A stretch of 64,000 bases of DNA. It comes from Melastoma dodecandrum. Its lineage: Eukaryota; Streptophyta; Magnoliopsida; Myrtales; Melastomataceae. The notes under the pieces were generated by a model. It was given only the letters and a program-made list of their open reading frames with translations. It was not told the origin of the DNA and did not search any database. Positions 11,839-23,608 of this stretch are shown one piece after another. Positions within the stretch are counted from its first letter, which is position 1. The number at the start of each line of letters is the position of its first letter. The DNA lies in assembly GCA_029817715.1 (NCBI GenBank), contig JARUPY010000290.1, positions 1,736,001 to 1,800,000 of the forward strand. Reading direction: 5' to 3'. The translations under genes were made by a program, and so were the position numbers.

Positions 11839-12586
11839 AGAGAGAGAGAGAGAGAGACTTACCCAGTTCATAGAGAAACAGAGAGTCACACGCAGGGGGT
11901 GGGAGGAATAAGTTTTCTTTCTTTCTCTTTTTAATTTGTTCGCTGCAGTGTCGGAGAGTCGTGAACTGGGGATGTAGACAAATTGGGGTCTTGTAATGGG
12001 TCTGAGGTAAAGATCGGATTTTTATTTCTTTATTTTGTTTGGGGTTTGGGGAGAAGAAGAGAGATATGGACTCGTGAACAGCTGACTTGTTATCGTTCTT
12101 CACGACCGTGGGTGTGATTTCCCTCTTTATTATTCGTTGGGTAAGCTGAAAGTTACCTTCTTTACTCTTCTTTTTCTTGTTTGGTGTTTCTGGGTTCATG
12201 ATTCTCCCCGGGGGGAGGGCGGGATGTTGCTGGTCAGTGGGGTGTGCGAGTTTCCGTTAAGTTTATTCGTTTTGAGGTGGATCTGATTTCGGGGTTGATT
12301 GTTTTGGGTTGTTGTCTGTCAGTTCTTGTTGTTCTTGCCTATTGCACTGCCCCGAATTGGACTTTTTTGGCTGTTGAGGTTCTGTTCATTCTTGGTTTGG
12401 GGATTCGAGGGGATGTTGGGACAGTTAGCTGTTTTGTGTCTGAATCCGGTCATGATGAGTTTGGGTGAAAGATCATCTGTCTGAGATTGGCTGACTTAGG
12501 GTTCTTTTCCGGAACTCAATTCTCAGGAGGGAAGCGGTTAGATGGGATGAGATCGGTGAGCCGGGGGCAAATCTGAAACGGGATTC
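11839..12586 (+). promoter_or_regulatory. Likely 5' UTR of the MOCOS-like gene, with a candidate intron
   Basis: A GA microsatellite (11839-11857), common in plant leaders, lies in a region without a long ORF. A plausible leader intron runs from 12007 (donor GAG|GTAAAG) to 12526 (acceptor TTCTCAG|GAG), leaving a short second leader exon before the ATG at 12587. This is splice-site reading only, without transcript support. Confidence 0.38.
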
Positions 12587-15362
12587 ATGCATTGGTCAAC
12601 ATGGAAGCCTCTAGCTCACTGCGCAGCTCTGTTCTTCGAGAAGCGGAGCAAGAGCAGAGATGGGCCTAGCAACTCGTCGCCCTTCGAGAGCAAGGGTATT
12701 TTCTCGAGTATAAGGGAGAAAAGGCTCCAGGAGGCTATTCAGGAGGCGTCCGAAGATGGGTTGCTCTACAAGTCCCTCGAGATCGAGTATAAATCCGGCT
12801 CTGCGGATGATAATTCTGTGGAGCGGTCAAGAACCCTGGCACGCCTTGAATGCCAAGGGTTGTTTCTTCGAGCCACTGCTCAGGCTGCCGAGTGTGTGTA
12901 TGAGTCCGTGGACGCGATTCCTGACATTGAGGAGGCCATCTCCAAGTTCCTTGGCATGTATCCGACCTTCCAATCATCTCAGAAGATTGATCAGTTAAGG
13001 GTGAATGAGTATGCCCACCTGTATCCTAAGGTGTGCCTCGATTTCGTTGGGTTCGGGCTTTTCTCGTATCTTCAGAGCGTTCATTACTGGGAATCCTCTA
13101 CGTTTAGCTTGTCTGAAATTACTGCAAATCTGAGCAATCATGCCCTTTATGGTGGGGCGGAGAAGGGTACCGTGGAGCACGATATAAAGACCAGGATAAT
13201 GGACTACCTAAATATCCCTGAGAATGAGTATGGCCTTGTTTTCACGGTGAGTAGGGGGTCAGCTTTTAAGCTGTTGGCAGAGTCCTACCCGTTCCAGACG
13301 AATAAAAGGCTGTTGACCATGTTCGACCATGAGAGCCAGTCCGTCAATTGGATGGCTCAGAGTGCCAGAGAGAAAGGAGCAAAAGTGTACCACGCATGGT
13401 TTAAGTGGCCGACACTTCAGCCCTGCTCCACTGAGTTGAGAAAGCAAATATTGAGCGGGAAGAGGAAGAAGAAGGGCTCGGCAGCAGGCTTGTTCGTGTT
13501 CCCTGTCCAGTCTCGAGTTTCTGGCACCAAATATTCATATCAGTGGATGGCATTGGCGCATCAGAATAATTGGCACGTCTTGCTTGACGCCGGATCTCTC
13601 GGTCCTAAGGACATGGATTCCCTCGGGCTTTCCTTGTTCAGACCAGATTTCATTATCACGTCGTTTTTGCCGAGTGTTTGGGTACGACCCGAGCGGTTTT
13701 GGCTGTCTGTTGATAAAGAAATCCGTGATGGGATATCTACAGAATCAGTCCGGCTCTACTGGCTCAGGGATGGTGAAGTTAACGCCAGAATTCCCTTTGT
13801 ATGTCGGTGATTCGGTGGATGGATTGGACGAATTCGCAGAAGTCGAGAACGAAGACAATGTAAACGACGATGCTCCTGCTGAGCCTTCTGTTGGGCAACA
13901 ATTACCTGCCTTTTCTGGACTTTACACTTCTGCGCAGGTTAAGGATGTCTTTGATACCGAAATGAATCATGAGACTAGCTCCGACAAAGATGGAGCAAGC
14001 ACGTACATTGAAGAGAGCGGGAGTTTATCTGTAGGAGATATGATGAAGAGTCCACTTTTCAGTGAAAACGGGTCCTCAGACTACTCATATTGGATTGATT
14101 TGGGCCAGAGTCCTTTGCCATATGATGGGAATGGCCAGTTAAATCGAGAGACAATGGCATCTCCATTGCCGCCGTCCTGGTTTGGTGGACGGAAGAACAA
14201 GCAGCAGTTTCCGAAGCAATCGTTGAAAATATATGGCAGTCCTGTCGATGCTGAAAAAGAGGCGCGCTTGGATCATGATGATTACGGGGTAATATCATTT
14301 GACGCTGCGGTTCAGTCGGCTTCCCAGGACCTCAATCACCAGAAAGAGGGACAAAGAGGAAAAGAGCACCGGGGAAGCAACAATGTTTCGGATGGCAGAG
14401 TATTGTCTGATCACAGATATATTGGGGAGATCGAGGAAGAGCCTGAGATCGTTGACGAGTCTCATAATGCTTCACGGTTAAAATCCACATCCCTGGCTGA
14501 CAATTGTGGTGCAGAGAATGGAAAATTAACTGACCTTGGCCCTCAGTTGAAGGAGAGTGCTATAAGAAGAGAAACCGAAGGCGAATTTAGATTGTTACGA
14601 AGTCGGCGAGGTAAGGGATATACCGGGGGCAGATTATTCCATGACGACGAAAAAGATTTGACCTTGAGTGGAGGAAGAGTTTCCTTTTCAGTGGAAGATA
14701 ATCATAAGGAGCACCTTGAGCCTGAAATGTCTATTGCCACAGCCGACGATGAAGAATTGGCCAGTGACGGTGAATATGAGGATGCGCAAGACTACAGGGC
14801 GGAGCCGGAGATTGTGTGCCGCCATCTCGATCACGTCAACGAGTTGGGACTCAATAAAACCTCCACCCGGTTGCGTTTCTTGGTAAATTGGCTGGTGACC
14901 TCGTTGTTGCAGTTGAGGTTACCTGGTTCGGATGGAAATAACGGAGTGCCTCTAGTCCATATATATGGACCCAAAGTGAAGTACGAAAGGGGTGCCGCCG
15001 TTGCATTCAATGTAAGAGACGGTAGCAAGGCTCTTATTAATCCGGAAATCATCCAAAAACTCGCTGAGAAGGAAGGGATATCCCTCGGAGTTGGTTTCTT
15101 GAGTCGCATAAAAATTGTTGATGGCTCAAGACAGCACTACGGCACGTACATGGAAGACGCAAGCTTCTGCAAGCCAATGGAGAATGGTCGAAACAGCGGG
15201 AAGCACGGGTTTGTTAGGGTCGAGGTCCTCACAGCTTCCCTCGGCTTCCTAACAAACTTTGACGACGTCTACAAGTTGTGGGCATTCGTGGCGAAATTCC
15301 TGAACCCCACGTTCGCACGGCAAGGCGACCTCCCGCCTGTAGAAGAAAATCCAGAGACGTGA
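12587..15362 (+). CDS. Molybdenum cofactor sulfurase-like PLP-fold protein, one frameshift
   Basis: A single-exon gene starting at ATG 12587 (MHWSTWKPLAHCAAL). It matches the plant family of about 870-920 residues annotated as Mo-cofactor sulfurase-like or PLP-dependent transferase-like (Arabidopsis AT5G66950 and relatives). Conserved blocks include LSNHALYGGAEKGTVEHDIK (residues about 185-205), NEYGLVFTVSRGSAFKLLAE, LLTMFDHESQSVNWM and LLDAGSLGPKDMDSLGLSL. The frame breaks at a run of five T (13664-13668). Four T would restore the family sequence, with the frame continuing through VFGYDPSGFGCLLIKKS to the stop at 15362, about 924 residues in all. The acidic middle is poorly conserved; the C-terminal block (about 14800-15360) is conserved again. 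At the position of the PLP lysine in true MOCOS enzymes this family has Arg (CGA, 13671-13673), so it may not be a classic sulfurase. The frameshift is either an assembly error or a recent null mutation. Confidence 0.88.
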
Positions 15363-17217
15363 AACCCGGCAAGTAGTAAGAAAGAAACGATATTCTCCAA
15401 CTAGGACTTCTCGAGGGCCAAATGGCGTGCCGGAAATCGAAACGATCCCAGTCAGTATTTGTGAAGTGGATCACTTTGCCTATCCCCACGACACCCCGAG
15501 AAGGCGAGATGCATTTCGTTGATTCGTAAGTTTGTTTAGTTTCCCCTTTATCCGGTCGCCTTTCGTCCCACTTGTAGAGATCGGCTTCCCCGGTAGGAAG
15601 GTGAATCCGAGGGGCAAATGCCTCCACCTCGATGAATATCTTTCTTATTTGATCTTCCAAGGTATTTACAGTTGTTGACTGGTGTAAAAATTCAAGGCTC
15701 AGCTTACCTTAATTGTCTTCTTGTTAAATTATTTCAAGGAATGCTTATAATCAGAGGTCTGTTCTGTCTAAAAATAATGTGTCTGAATGCCTCATCTTAT
15801 TGCATGGAACCGTGAAGTGATTGAACAACCCGTTCACTGTAAGAGACAAATTTTAGATCTGGTAATTGAAAGGCAATGGTCATCATAACTAGGGCCATTC
15901 CCCACTAAATTGGTTGTCTCCCCCAATCAGATAAACAGAAGCTTTTCATTCTGATGTTTATCTGGAAAGAACATCGCAATCCCATCTAATCTTTTCTGTC
16001 TGAAAAAGAAAGGATTGGTGGGGTGCATGCATTGCAAGTCGTCTTCCTTTCAGAGGGAGGTGGTGGTGGAGGTGGGCTACCTGTGATTATAATGACACAA
16101 AGCAGCCTCTGCTTTTTACCAATCATCTTTGCGTCTGCCTTGTAAAACAGTGGCATGATAAATCATGATCCCACTACGTCAAAAGAAGTTATATAGGTGA
16201 GTGAGTGGGTTAGTGGGTTGGAAGAGGGGAAGAAAGAGGTGTGAGGATTTGACAGCTTGGGAGGAAGAAGGCATGCGTGTGTTTGGTGGGTGGAGGATGA
16301 TCGCGATGCGTTGACGTTTTTGGGGAAAAAGAAATAAACTCTGATGATAAAAGTTGTCTTTCTCACTAAAACTAATCCCAGACCAGACTGTTGTGGTTGT
16401 TGGCACCAGGTTGTGCTTTTGTAGGTAATAAAACCAACCACCACGATCGGGTGGTATAGACTGTAGAGCGTTAGGGAGAGTACCGTAGACTGGGTCATCG
16501 TGATTTGGCTGCTGTCGTATGGATGGTCGGACTAACGGAACGACTTGAAAATGTGGCTGTAAATCGCGTGTCGTCCTTAGGCCCCTGTCACAGCACTTGC
16601 AGATGGATGGAATCAGAGAACAGGTACAACCACGGACGACTTGCTGCAGAATTAGCAGACGGCAAAGTAAAGAACAGGGCCCCACTCCACAAGATTAACT
16701 AAGCTTAACTCTATGTTTGGAGATTAATTATATACCATCCCAGCATTTGACCGAATAAACGAGATCCATCACAAAGATCCTATTTCTTCAATTAACTACT
16801 GTCCACTGATCTGCCAGGCTTAGTAAAGAACTAAAGATGGTGCGGCGCTATACGCCCAGGAACATAATCCACGGATGGGAGAGTTTCTTGTAGAATTCCC
16901 GCCAGGAACCAGCCACCTTAAGCAGAAACGTAGCCTCCAGTGCCGAGTTAACCATAATGTGAGAACGATGGCCATAATTTGGACCAGATGAAATCTGGAA
17001 AACAAATTCTGGGAGAGGCATGTAGACCAGGTTAACCTCTTCGGCCCCTGCCATATTTAGTGGCACTGAAATGAGAAGAACAGGACACCAAATGGCATCA
17101 GAATCATACGAGGAAAAAGAAAGAACAAAGGAATTTGTCATGAAATGGTGTAACTTTACGTTTTTAAAACAATTTGTTAAATACGTTTCGAATTTCGTAA
17201 ATTACGGCGATTAAACG

Positions 17218-17283
17218 TGCTAAGAGTTGAACTCTTAACCTCCCCTTGTAAGAAAGACTTTAACCAATTAAGTTAGAAGATTT
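17218..17283 (-). repeat. tRNA-like segment, possible SINE head
   Basis: On the minus strand, AACTTAATTGGTTAAAGTC resembles a Pol III A box and GGTTAAGAGTTCAACTC a weak B box about 30 bp downstream. This is the layout of degenerate plant tRNA-derived repeats. A cloverleaf with intact stems was not evident, so it is not called as a tRNA. Confidence 0.35.
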
Positions 17284-17382
17284 TTTTGTCTACATTTTCC
17301 AAAGGCGGTAAAACATGCCCCCGATCAGACACCGAGTCCGTGTAAGTGTTTAGGTCGAATAATTACACGTGTCGGAGATTGG

Positions 17383-17438
17383 AAGACGCGTTTTGAAAAC
17401 ACATTTCTACGTGAAGACGAGTTTTCAAAACGCGTCTT
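17383..17438. repeat. Perfect 18-bp inverted repeat (hairpin) upstream of psbO
   Basis: AAGACGCGTTTTGAAAAC at 17383-17400 is perfectly complementary to GTTTTCAAAACGCGTCTT at 17421-17438, with a 20-base loop. Weaker relatives follow at about 17472-17490 and 17514-17531. It lies about 510 bp upstream of the psbO start. Confidence 0.8.
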
Positions 17439-17766
17439 TACGTGAATTGCATCAACTTCATAAGGGCGGATTTTGAAGACACGTCCCTTGTAGTTTTCCT
17501 TGAAGGCGGGGACAGGTTTTGAAAACCCGTCATTTTTTATAATTTTGAAAAATGCATCCCTTTTACGATAAATTCGTATTTATAAAATACAAATTATATT
17601 TCATAATTTCTTTTAAACTGACCGTATTTCCTGCCTAGATATAATGTGAGTACACTTCCATGTTATCTGTGCTTTCGGATTGGGACAGTAGAGGACAGGG
17701 GAAACCAATTTCTGTCGTGAAGCAAAGCCCGGCCCAAAAAAAACAAGCCCACCCAGGTGGGACGGT

Positions 17767-17850
17767 GCCACGTGGCGAATCGAGAAGGCGAAGGACAATT
17801 CCCCAAGAATCAGCCAATCAGACAACACGCCTTATCCAAATAATCTTATC
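17767..17850 (+). promoter_or_regulatory. Light-responsive promoter elements of psbO
   Basis: A palindromic G-box core, GCCACGTGGC, at 17767-17776 is followed by two I-box cores (CTTATC, the complement of GATAAG) at 17831-17836 and 17845-17850. The G-box plus I-box combination is typical of light-regulated photosynthesis gene promoters. They lie 96-179 bp upstream of the ATG. Confidence 0.65.
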
Positions 17851-17945
17851 CCACCTCGTCCACCTGATAAACCACAACCCCCTGCTCATTTCCTTTCCTC
17901 GTATACCAATCCTTAGTTCCCGTCCGATTCCCCAGAGATACGATA

Positions 17946-19176
17946 ATGGCGGCTTCACTGCAGGCAGCTGCCGCCCTCATGCTGCCCGCCCAGTTCAGGA
18001 CTAGCCTCCAGTTGAGATCCTCTCCGAATGTTGCCAAGGCGTTCGGACTCGACCCCGCCTCCTCCTCCTCCTCCTCCTCCTCTAGGGTCTCCTGTTCCCT
18101 CCAGGCCGATCTCAAGGAATTGGCCCGCAAGTGCGTCGACGCCACCAAGCTTGCCGGGTTTGCTCTTGCGACCTCTGCACTTGTCGTCTCGGTAATTCTA
18201 AAGAAAACGTGTTGATGTTAGTTACTTTAGGATTTTGATCAGTAGTTATTTAAGGGATCGGATAAAATGTTGCACGGCATGTAAGGATGATCCTTTTGTG
18301 ATGTTAGTGGCGACATAAACATAGAGAATGAATGGCGGTGATGATGGTGCGATGCGGAGCCGGTGAAACTTGGATTGTGGGGACTTGAATTGCGGGTTAT
18401 TGTTTGTCGCGTGCATGCAGGGAGCGAGTGCGGAAGGTGTGCCGAAGAGGCTGACCTACGACGAGATCCAGAGCAAGACCTACATGGAAGTGAAGGGAAC
18501 TGGCACGGCCAATCAGTGCCCAACCATAGATGGTGGGGTGGACTCCTTTGCCTTCAAGCCCGGCAAGTACGGTGCCAAGAAGTTCTGCCTTGAACCGACC
18601 TCCTTCACAGTGAAGGCCGAGGGTGTCAGCAAGAATGCTCCCCCGGAGTTCCAGAACACCAAGCTCATGACCCGGTTGACTTACACCCTGGACGAGATCG
18701 AGGGACCCTTCGAGGTCTCCTCTGACGGAACCGTCAAGTTTGAGGAGAAGGACGGGATCGATTATGCGGCCGTCACCGTCCAGCTTCCCGGCGGTGAGCG
18801 TGTGCCCTTCCTCTTCACAATCAAGCAGCTGGTTGCCTCCGGGAAGCCCGAGAGCTTCAGCGGGGAGTTCCTCGTCCCGTCGTACCGCGGTTCCTCTTTC
18901 TTGGACCCCAAGGGACGTGGAGGATCGACTGGATACGACAATGCGGTTGCTCTCCCTGCAGGAGGCAGAGGAGACGAGGAGGATCTGACCAAGGAGAACA
19001 TCAAGAATGTGGCTTCATCAACCGGGAAGATCACCTTCAGTGTGACAAAGAGCAAGCCCGAGACTGGTGAAGTCATCGGCGTGTTCGAGAGCCTTCAGCC
19101 TTCAGATACCGATCTGGGCGCCAAGACGCCCAAGGAAGTCAAGATCCAGGGTATCTGGTATGCACAGCTTGAATAG
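17946..19176 (+). CDS. psbO: PsbO, oxygen-evolving enhancer protein 1 (33 kDa), two exons
   Basis: Exon 1 is 17946-18191 (82 codons) and exon 2 is 18421-19176 (251 codons plus stop); the intron (18192-18420) is GT-AG and phase 0. The 333-residue product matches the family's usual length. The N-terminus is a bipartite transit peptide: a Ala/Ser-rich stroma-targeting part containing a run of eight Ser, then a hydrophobic lumen signal ([12 protein letters not shown]) ending in GASA before the mature start [13 protein letters not shown]. The mature part is 247 residues. The conserved cysteine pair (NQCPTI and KKFCLEP), known to form a disulfide, is present. PsbO sits on the lumen side of photosystem II, stabilising the manganese cluster and water oxidation. 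The frame is intact with no odd residues, and the coding sequence is GC-rich compared with its surroundings, as is common for nuclear photosynthesis genes. Confidence 0.97.
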
Positions 19177-21320
19177 TAGAGGGCGTCTATATATTTTTTT
19201 TAATCGTGTCATGTGTACCGGAGCTCGAATATCGACACCGCCGATACTTGATCGAGATTTTCCGCGATGAAACTTTCTAGCCGGTGAACTTTAAGGACCG
19301 AGTTATCTCGCTGTTGTGTATATCAACTCAACTGTTAATCTTGAAATTATTGGTTTGCTGCCTGAGGTTCGTTTTATGTAATTCTTAAAAAAAACATGAA
19401 TTTACTTGTCCGAAGAATATTAATGTGGAATCTTCGGGCCACGTCGCGTTATGGGCCTGTTGAGCCGAAATTTGGGACAAGTCCTTGGGACATTCGATGG
19501 AGCCTAAACTGATTAAAGGCCCAAAATGCATAATATGGAGTAGGGTGAAAACGAGCAAGTCGACACCCAACACTCCTCGACTCGATAACAAAAATACAGA
19601 GCACGAATTTGATCTCGAGCTCAATTGAGCTGAAAAATTTTAAGTTTGAGATTGACTCTAAAGAGATTGATCTCGGCTCGAAATCTTTGAATATAGATCG
19701 GAAATAAACTTGACTCAAATACATACCATGCTTAAACTCGGCTCGACAGTTTCGAAAATAGATATAACTTGATCTCAAAAGAGTGTCTCCAACTGCGATG
19801 TTAGTGTTGGATTTTATTTTTATTCTTTAAATGTTAATATTTATTATATAATATATACCACTCGCGAGCCGCCAGATAACCACCGAGCCATAAGTTTTAA
19901 GGCTCAAATTCGGTCAAAATCGAATTCGATCCAAACTTTCACGGAATGGGCTCGCTAGCTACTTGATTCATTTTCATTCGTAACATCTAGGCAAATCTTT
20001 TTGTGACATTGTAAGAACTAGAATTGAACAAAGCGAAAGGTCGACTAACCTAAAAACTAAAACTAAACCTTTCTTCCATTTATCATGTCTGTACTGTACT
20101 AGTATAGATCGAAAGAGCACGTGATGGGTCGATCAGACGAAGGCATCCTCTCGAGTACTTAATCATTAGCGATCCCTAGATCCAAGATTACCGCCACCAC
20201 CACCCCGACAAGACGAATAATCACTGTCGGGCTCGTGATTAATTAATGTCAAAGGGGTGCTGCGTTGGTTGGGATGCAATGGAGGAAGGTGGCTGGAAGG
20301 CGACGCTAAACTAAAGATAAAATCATCATGAGATCGGGACAAGGACAACGAAGCAGACAGGAAATTTAACTCTTGGATTGTGCTCTTCGACATGTTTTAT
20401 TTTCACTCGGGCAGAGCCATGCCCAACATGGGAGGCATCGGCCAACAGCTGCATCCCTCCTCTTCTGTCGCTAGGATAAGATTAACAAAGAACACATCGA
20501 AGAAGAGAACCCGAGAAAAGTAGAGCATGGGAGAAGTCGGGAATCATTGCGGGGTCTAATCCAAAAGCAAAGCACAGGAGAGGGCATTTTGCATGGCGGA
20601 GGAGGGGGAGGACAGGGACATGCAGTGGATGGGATGGGTGCCACATCACCTGTCTGGTTGTTGGGTCGACAGCTTCTCCAAGAAGCAAGCAAAATAAAAG
20701 ATCCAAACTCCCACGCCTCCGTCTGTCTCCTCTTCTCTCGCCACGTCTGACCAACCCCCCCCATCCCCTGATGATGAATAAATTGTTAATTCTCAATTCT
20801 ATACGGGACTCTGCCTGGACCAGTTCCCCCACCATGTACCTGTCCACAAACTCACAGTGGGATGAGGTAGATATATTGAACAACCAAAGTGTACATGCAC
20901 ACGCATCGCATCAATAAAAGGAACTCAAAGAGGTCGATAATCCTTCTTACATACACGCATGTCCTTGAAACAAGGATTTACTCATTACGGACCAAAAAGT
21001 ACATTGACTCCAATACGGTTCAAAACTCAAAAGATACCCAAAATAAAAAATGGTTTTGTTAACGGTGACTGAAACACAAAGGTTAAGAAATATAAATAGT
21101 AAAAAAAATTAATTAAAATATTTGATGCATATTAAATATATATTCTGGAATTAAATTCCAACCTGTAGCGCATGGCCCTGCCAGCCTGTCCCTCACCCAT
21201 CAAGTGCTAGTCGCCAATCTCACATATCCCCAAAACAATTATATTATTTTAGTATGGATGGTCATACTTTGGTGGTGGCCATGCCATGTCAACACCACGA
21301 ATACGTCCAAATCCCATGCC
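19177..21320. other. Intergenic region, no convincing gene
   Basis: After the psbO 3' UTR, 19540-19990 is rich in CTCGAGCTC/GGCTCGA words, a common degenerate plant repeat style. ORFs at 20166-20393 and 20471-20883 (minus) and 20547-20750 (plus) match nothing recognisable. Confidence 0.45.
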
Positions 21321-21323
21321 TTA

Positions 21324-21334
21324 CTATATATACC
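21324..21334 (+). promoter_or_regulatory. TATA box of the DUF4228 gene
   Basis: CTATATATACC about 90 bp upstream of the ATG at 21420, a normal plant spacing for TATA plus a short leader. Confidence 0.6.
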
Positions 21335-21419
21335 CCCATCCCCCCACCCCTTCCTACATTTTCCGACAACCTTAAAACACTCCGAATTTCCACGTCATTC
21401 CTCCCCCTCCTCCCACCCG

Positions 21420-21893
21420 ATGGGCATTTGCTCTTCCTGCGACGCGGCCGACGTCGCCACCGTCAAGCTCATCCTCCTCGACGGCCGTCTCCAGGAGTTC
21501 CCCTACCCCGTCAAGGCCTCCCACGTGCTCGCTGGCGACAATTCCTTCTTCATATGCGACTCCGACGACATGGAGTTCGACGACGTCGTCTCCGCCGTCG
21601 AGGAGCTCCACCTTGGGGGCCTGTACTTCGCATTGCCGGTCAGCAAGATGAATAGGAACCTCCAGGCGGAGGAGATGGCCGCGCTCGCAGTCAAGGCGAG
21701 CTCCGCGCTCATGAAGAGGTGCGGCGGGGATAGGCGGTGCCGGTGCCGCAAGAAGGTGGTGGATTTCCCTGCCGTCGTTAGGGATGGGGATGGGGCGGAC
21801 GTAGTGCGGAGGATGACGGTGGGGAGCGTCGGAGGGAAGGGGCGGGGGAGGAGGAGGAGGTTCGCCGCGACCTTGGGTTCCATCCCGGAATAG
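21420..21893 (+). CDS. DUF4228 (PADRE) domain protein
   Basis: A single-exon 157-residue protein beginning MGICSSCDAADVATVKLILL. I chose the ATG at 21420 over an upstream in-frame start (21204) because MGICSSC is the family's N-terminus. Gly2 and the following Cys residues fit N-myristoylation and palmitoylation at a membrane. The DUF4228 core follows: KLILLDGRLQEFPYPVKASH, then FICDSDDMEFDD and LGGLYFALPVSKM (about residues 60-80), and EEMAALAVKASSALM. The C-terminus is basic with Arg/Gly runs and ends GSIPE. The family is plant-specific, and several members respond to pathogens or abiotic stress; the biochemical role is unknown. The frame is intact. The GC content is very high compared with the flanks. 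Confidence 0.9.
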   Translation: MGICSSCDAADVATVKLILLDGRLQEFPYPVKASHVLAGDNSFFICDSDDMEFDDVVSAVEELHLGGLYFALPVSKMNRNLQAEEMAALAVKASSALMKRCGGDRRCRCRKKVVDFPAVVRDGDGADVVRRMTVGSVGGKGRGRRRRFAATLGSIPE

Positions 21894-22506
21894 CTTGGGG
21901 GCGGTGAAGGGTAGTTTAGGGATTTCACCATTTTTGGGGTTGTAGATTTAGAACATGGGGATTTTTGTAAATTTCTTGCCCTTTCATCCTCACAGAAGGG
22001 AAGGAAATAGAAAAAAATAATAATAGATTCCTTCTTAATTTTGACCGTTCTTCCTGGGGCATATGCTGGTTTATTAGATAAAGATGTGTGGGCAAGACAA
22101 CACACTCTTTTGGTAACATTGGAGTTCAAATTTTAGAGTGGTTTTGATTTTGCCAATGTGACAAATCTCTTGCCAACTTGTGTGTGTGTGGCTGTGGTTT
22201 GGTTTATTTTGGTGATGAGACGATATGGGGGATCTTGTTTAGTTCGTTTAGTTTCCATTCTCATGAAAATTTGAAGCAAATGAGGGTCTTTCACCAAATT
22301 AATCCAAAGGAGAACAAGGTATGGTAGCGCGAGCACGTATCGTCAGTTAGTTCGCGCCGAAGTTCAGATCATGTATCACCGATGATAATAATGTCCAACT
22401 GCAAATCAAATAGAAGGCGCATCATTTGCCTACCGGCTGATTTCTGCACCACATGTTGTGGTGACATTATTATGTTGATACCACAAATCTTCCTAACAAG
22501 CCTAGA

Positions 22507-22779
22507 TTAGTTTGTTTGATCTCTAGGACGTATCAGAAGAATGGAGCCCGGCGCGGCACCCCCCTTCCTTGGCTGTCGATGAATCACCGGTAGGATCATC
22601 TTGTGGCCGCATTCAGCATGTTGGTTCTTGAATTTCGGGCAGATGGCGACGCCCATATGATTTATGCAGTATGGGTTGCGGACGTCAGAGTGGTGGGAGC
22701 CACAATGCCTGTAGAACCGGACGAGCTTCACCAGGCTACCACATATCCAGAAGATGGAGAGTCTAGCTATCTGTAACAA
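22507..22779 (-). other. Cys/His-containing ORF of unknown status
   Basis: A 90-codon minus-strand ORF with several Cys and His residues (CGSHHSDV, YCINHMGVAICPKF, ECGHKM) that could suggest a small metal-binding fragment. I do not recognise the family, and no upstream exon or promoter was identified. It lies just downstream of the RMA-like locus and could be a remnant or chance ORF. Confidence 0.15.
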
Positions 22780-23608
22780 TTTGAGTTCGAATTGATAAGG
22801 ACTTCAACGAATTGAGTTCGAGGAATACAAGAGGAGCACGCCAAGGAATATGTAACATTCATATATTAAGATAAATCATAACTGACGACATTGTATCGCA
22901 AAATGAGCAGCACAAGATTAGTCAATCACACAGCTGGAGAATTGTCGAGTACCTCACTGAATCAAGCAGCTCAAATCACCGGCATATCAGTGGCAGTACT
23001 ACAAAGACACAAATCATCAACAAAAGATTCTTCAAGATGCTATCCGCTTCCTGACCTCCTGTAACCGGTTGCTGGAATCCACGAGGATGCCCGCCGTCAT
23101 TGGAGATATTGAATCCAGGGGGGTAACTGGGAGTAGTCCCATAGGCTGTTGCGTCCTGGAAGCCATGAAGTTGCACGTTGAATAAAGCAGGCATAAGGCC
23201 ACCAAAAGCAGAGGAAACAGCAAAGTTCCCCATCCCAGCATATGCAACTGGCACGAACCCCCCAGTGATCCAAACCCAAAACTCGGGAACTGATTCACCC
23301 CTTGAGGGGGTACTCCCACTGTCTCAGGTCTCTGCCCAGCAGGACGACGTGGGACATCAATCCCTGGATAGGACTTCGATCGAGGGTCCATCCGTGTCTT
23401 CCCCCTACCGTAAAGGGGCACCAACTTCTCCTCCTGGATAAGAGCCTTGCAGACAGGGCACTCATGGCAATTAGAGTGGTGACACAACCATCTATAGAGG
23501 CACGGCCAACAGTAGAGATGGCCACACAGCGTCACGACCGGATCTTGTGCCAGCTCAAAGCATATGTTGCACTCGAAATCCCCCATCTCATTACCGCTCG
23601 TTCCCGAG

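Larger units (their letters stand above)
15363..17640. other. Intergenic region, no convincing gene
   Basis: Contains the probable 3' UTR of the MOCOS-like gene and AT-rich spacer. Minus-strand ORFs at 15229-15660, 16163-16685 and 16848-17141 match no family I know. The two smaller structures below lie at its right end. Confidence 0.5.

Noticed and set aside
11714..12199. 161-codon minus-strand ORF
   Set aside because: It lies in the probable leader of the MOCOS-like gene, is low in complexity (Lys/Pro/Leu-rich) and has no domain.
15229..15660. 143-codon minus-strand ORF
   Set aside because: It overlaps the conserved 3' end of the MOCOS-like gene on the other strand and has no recognised domain.
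17218..17283. A functional tRNA gene
   Set aside because: Box-like sequences are present but weak and no complete cloverleaf was seen; kept only as a tRNA-like repeat.
21204..21419. N-terminal extension of the DUF4228 protein
   Set aside because: The extension has no family similarity and lies over the TATA box; MGICSSC at 21420 is the family's start.
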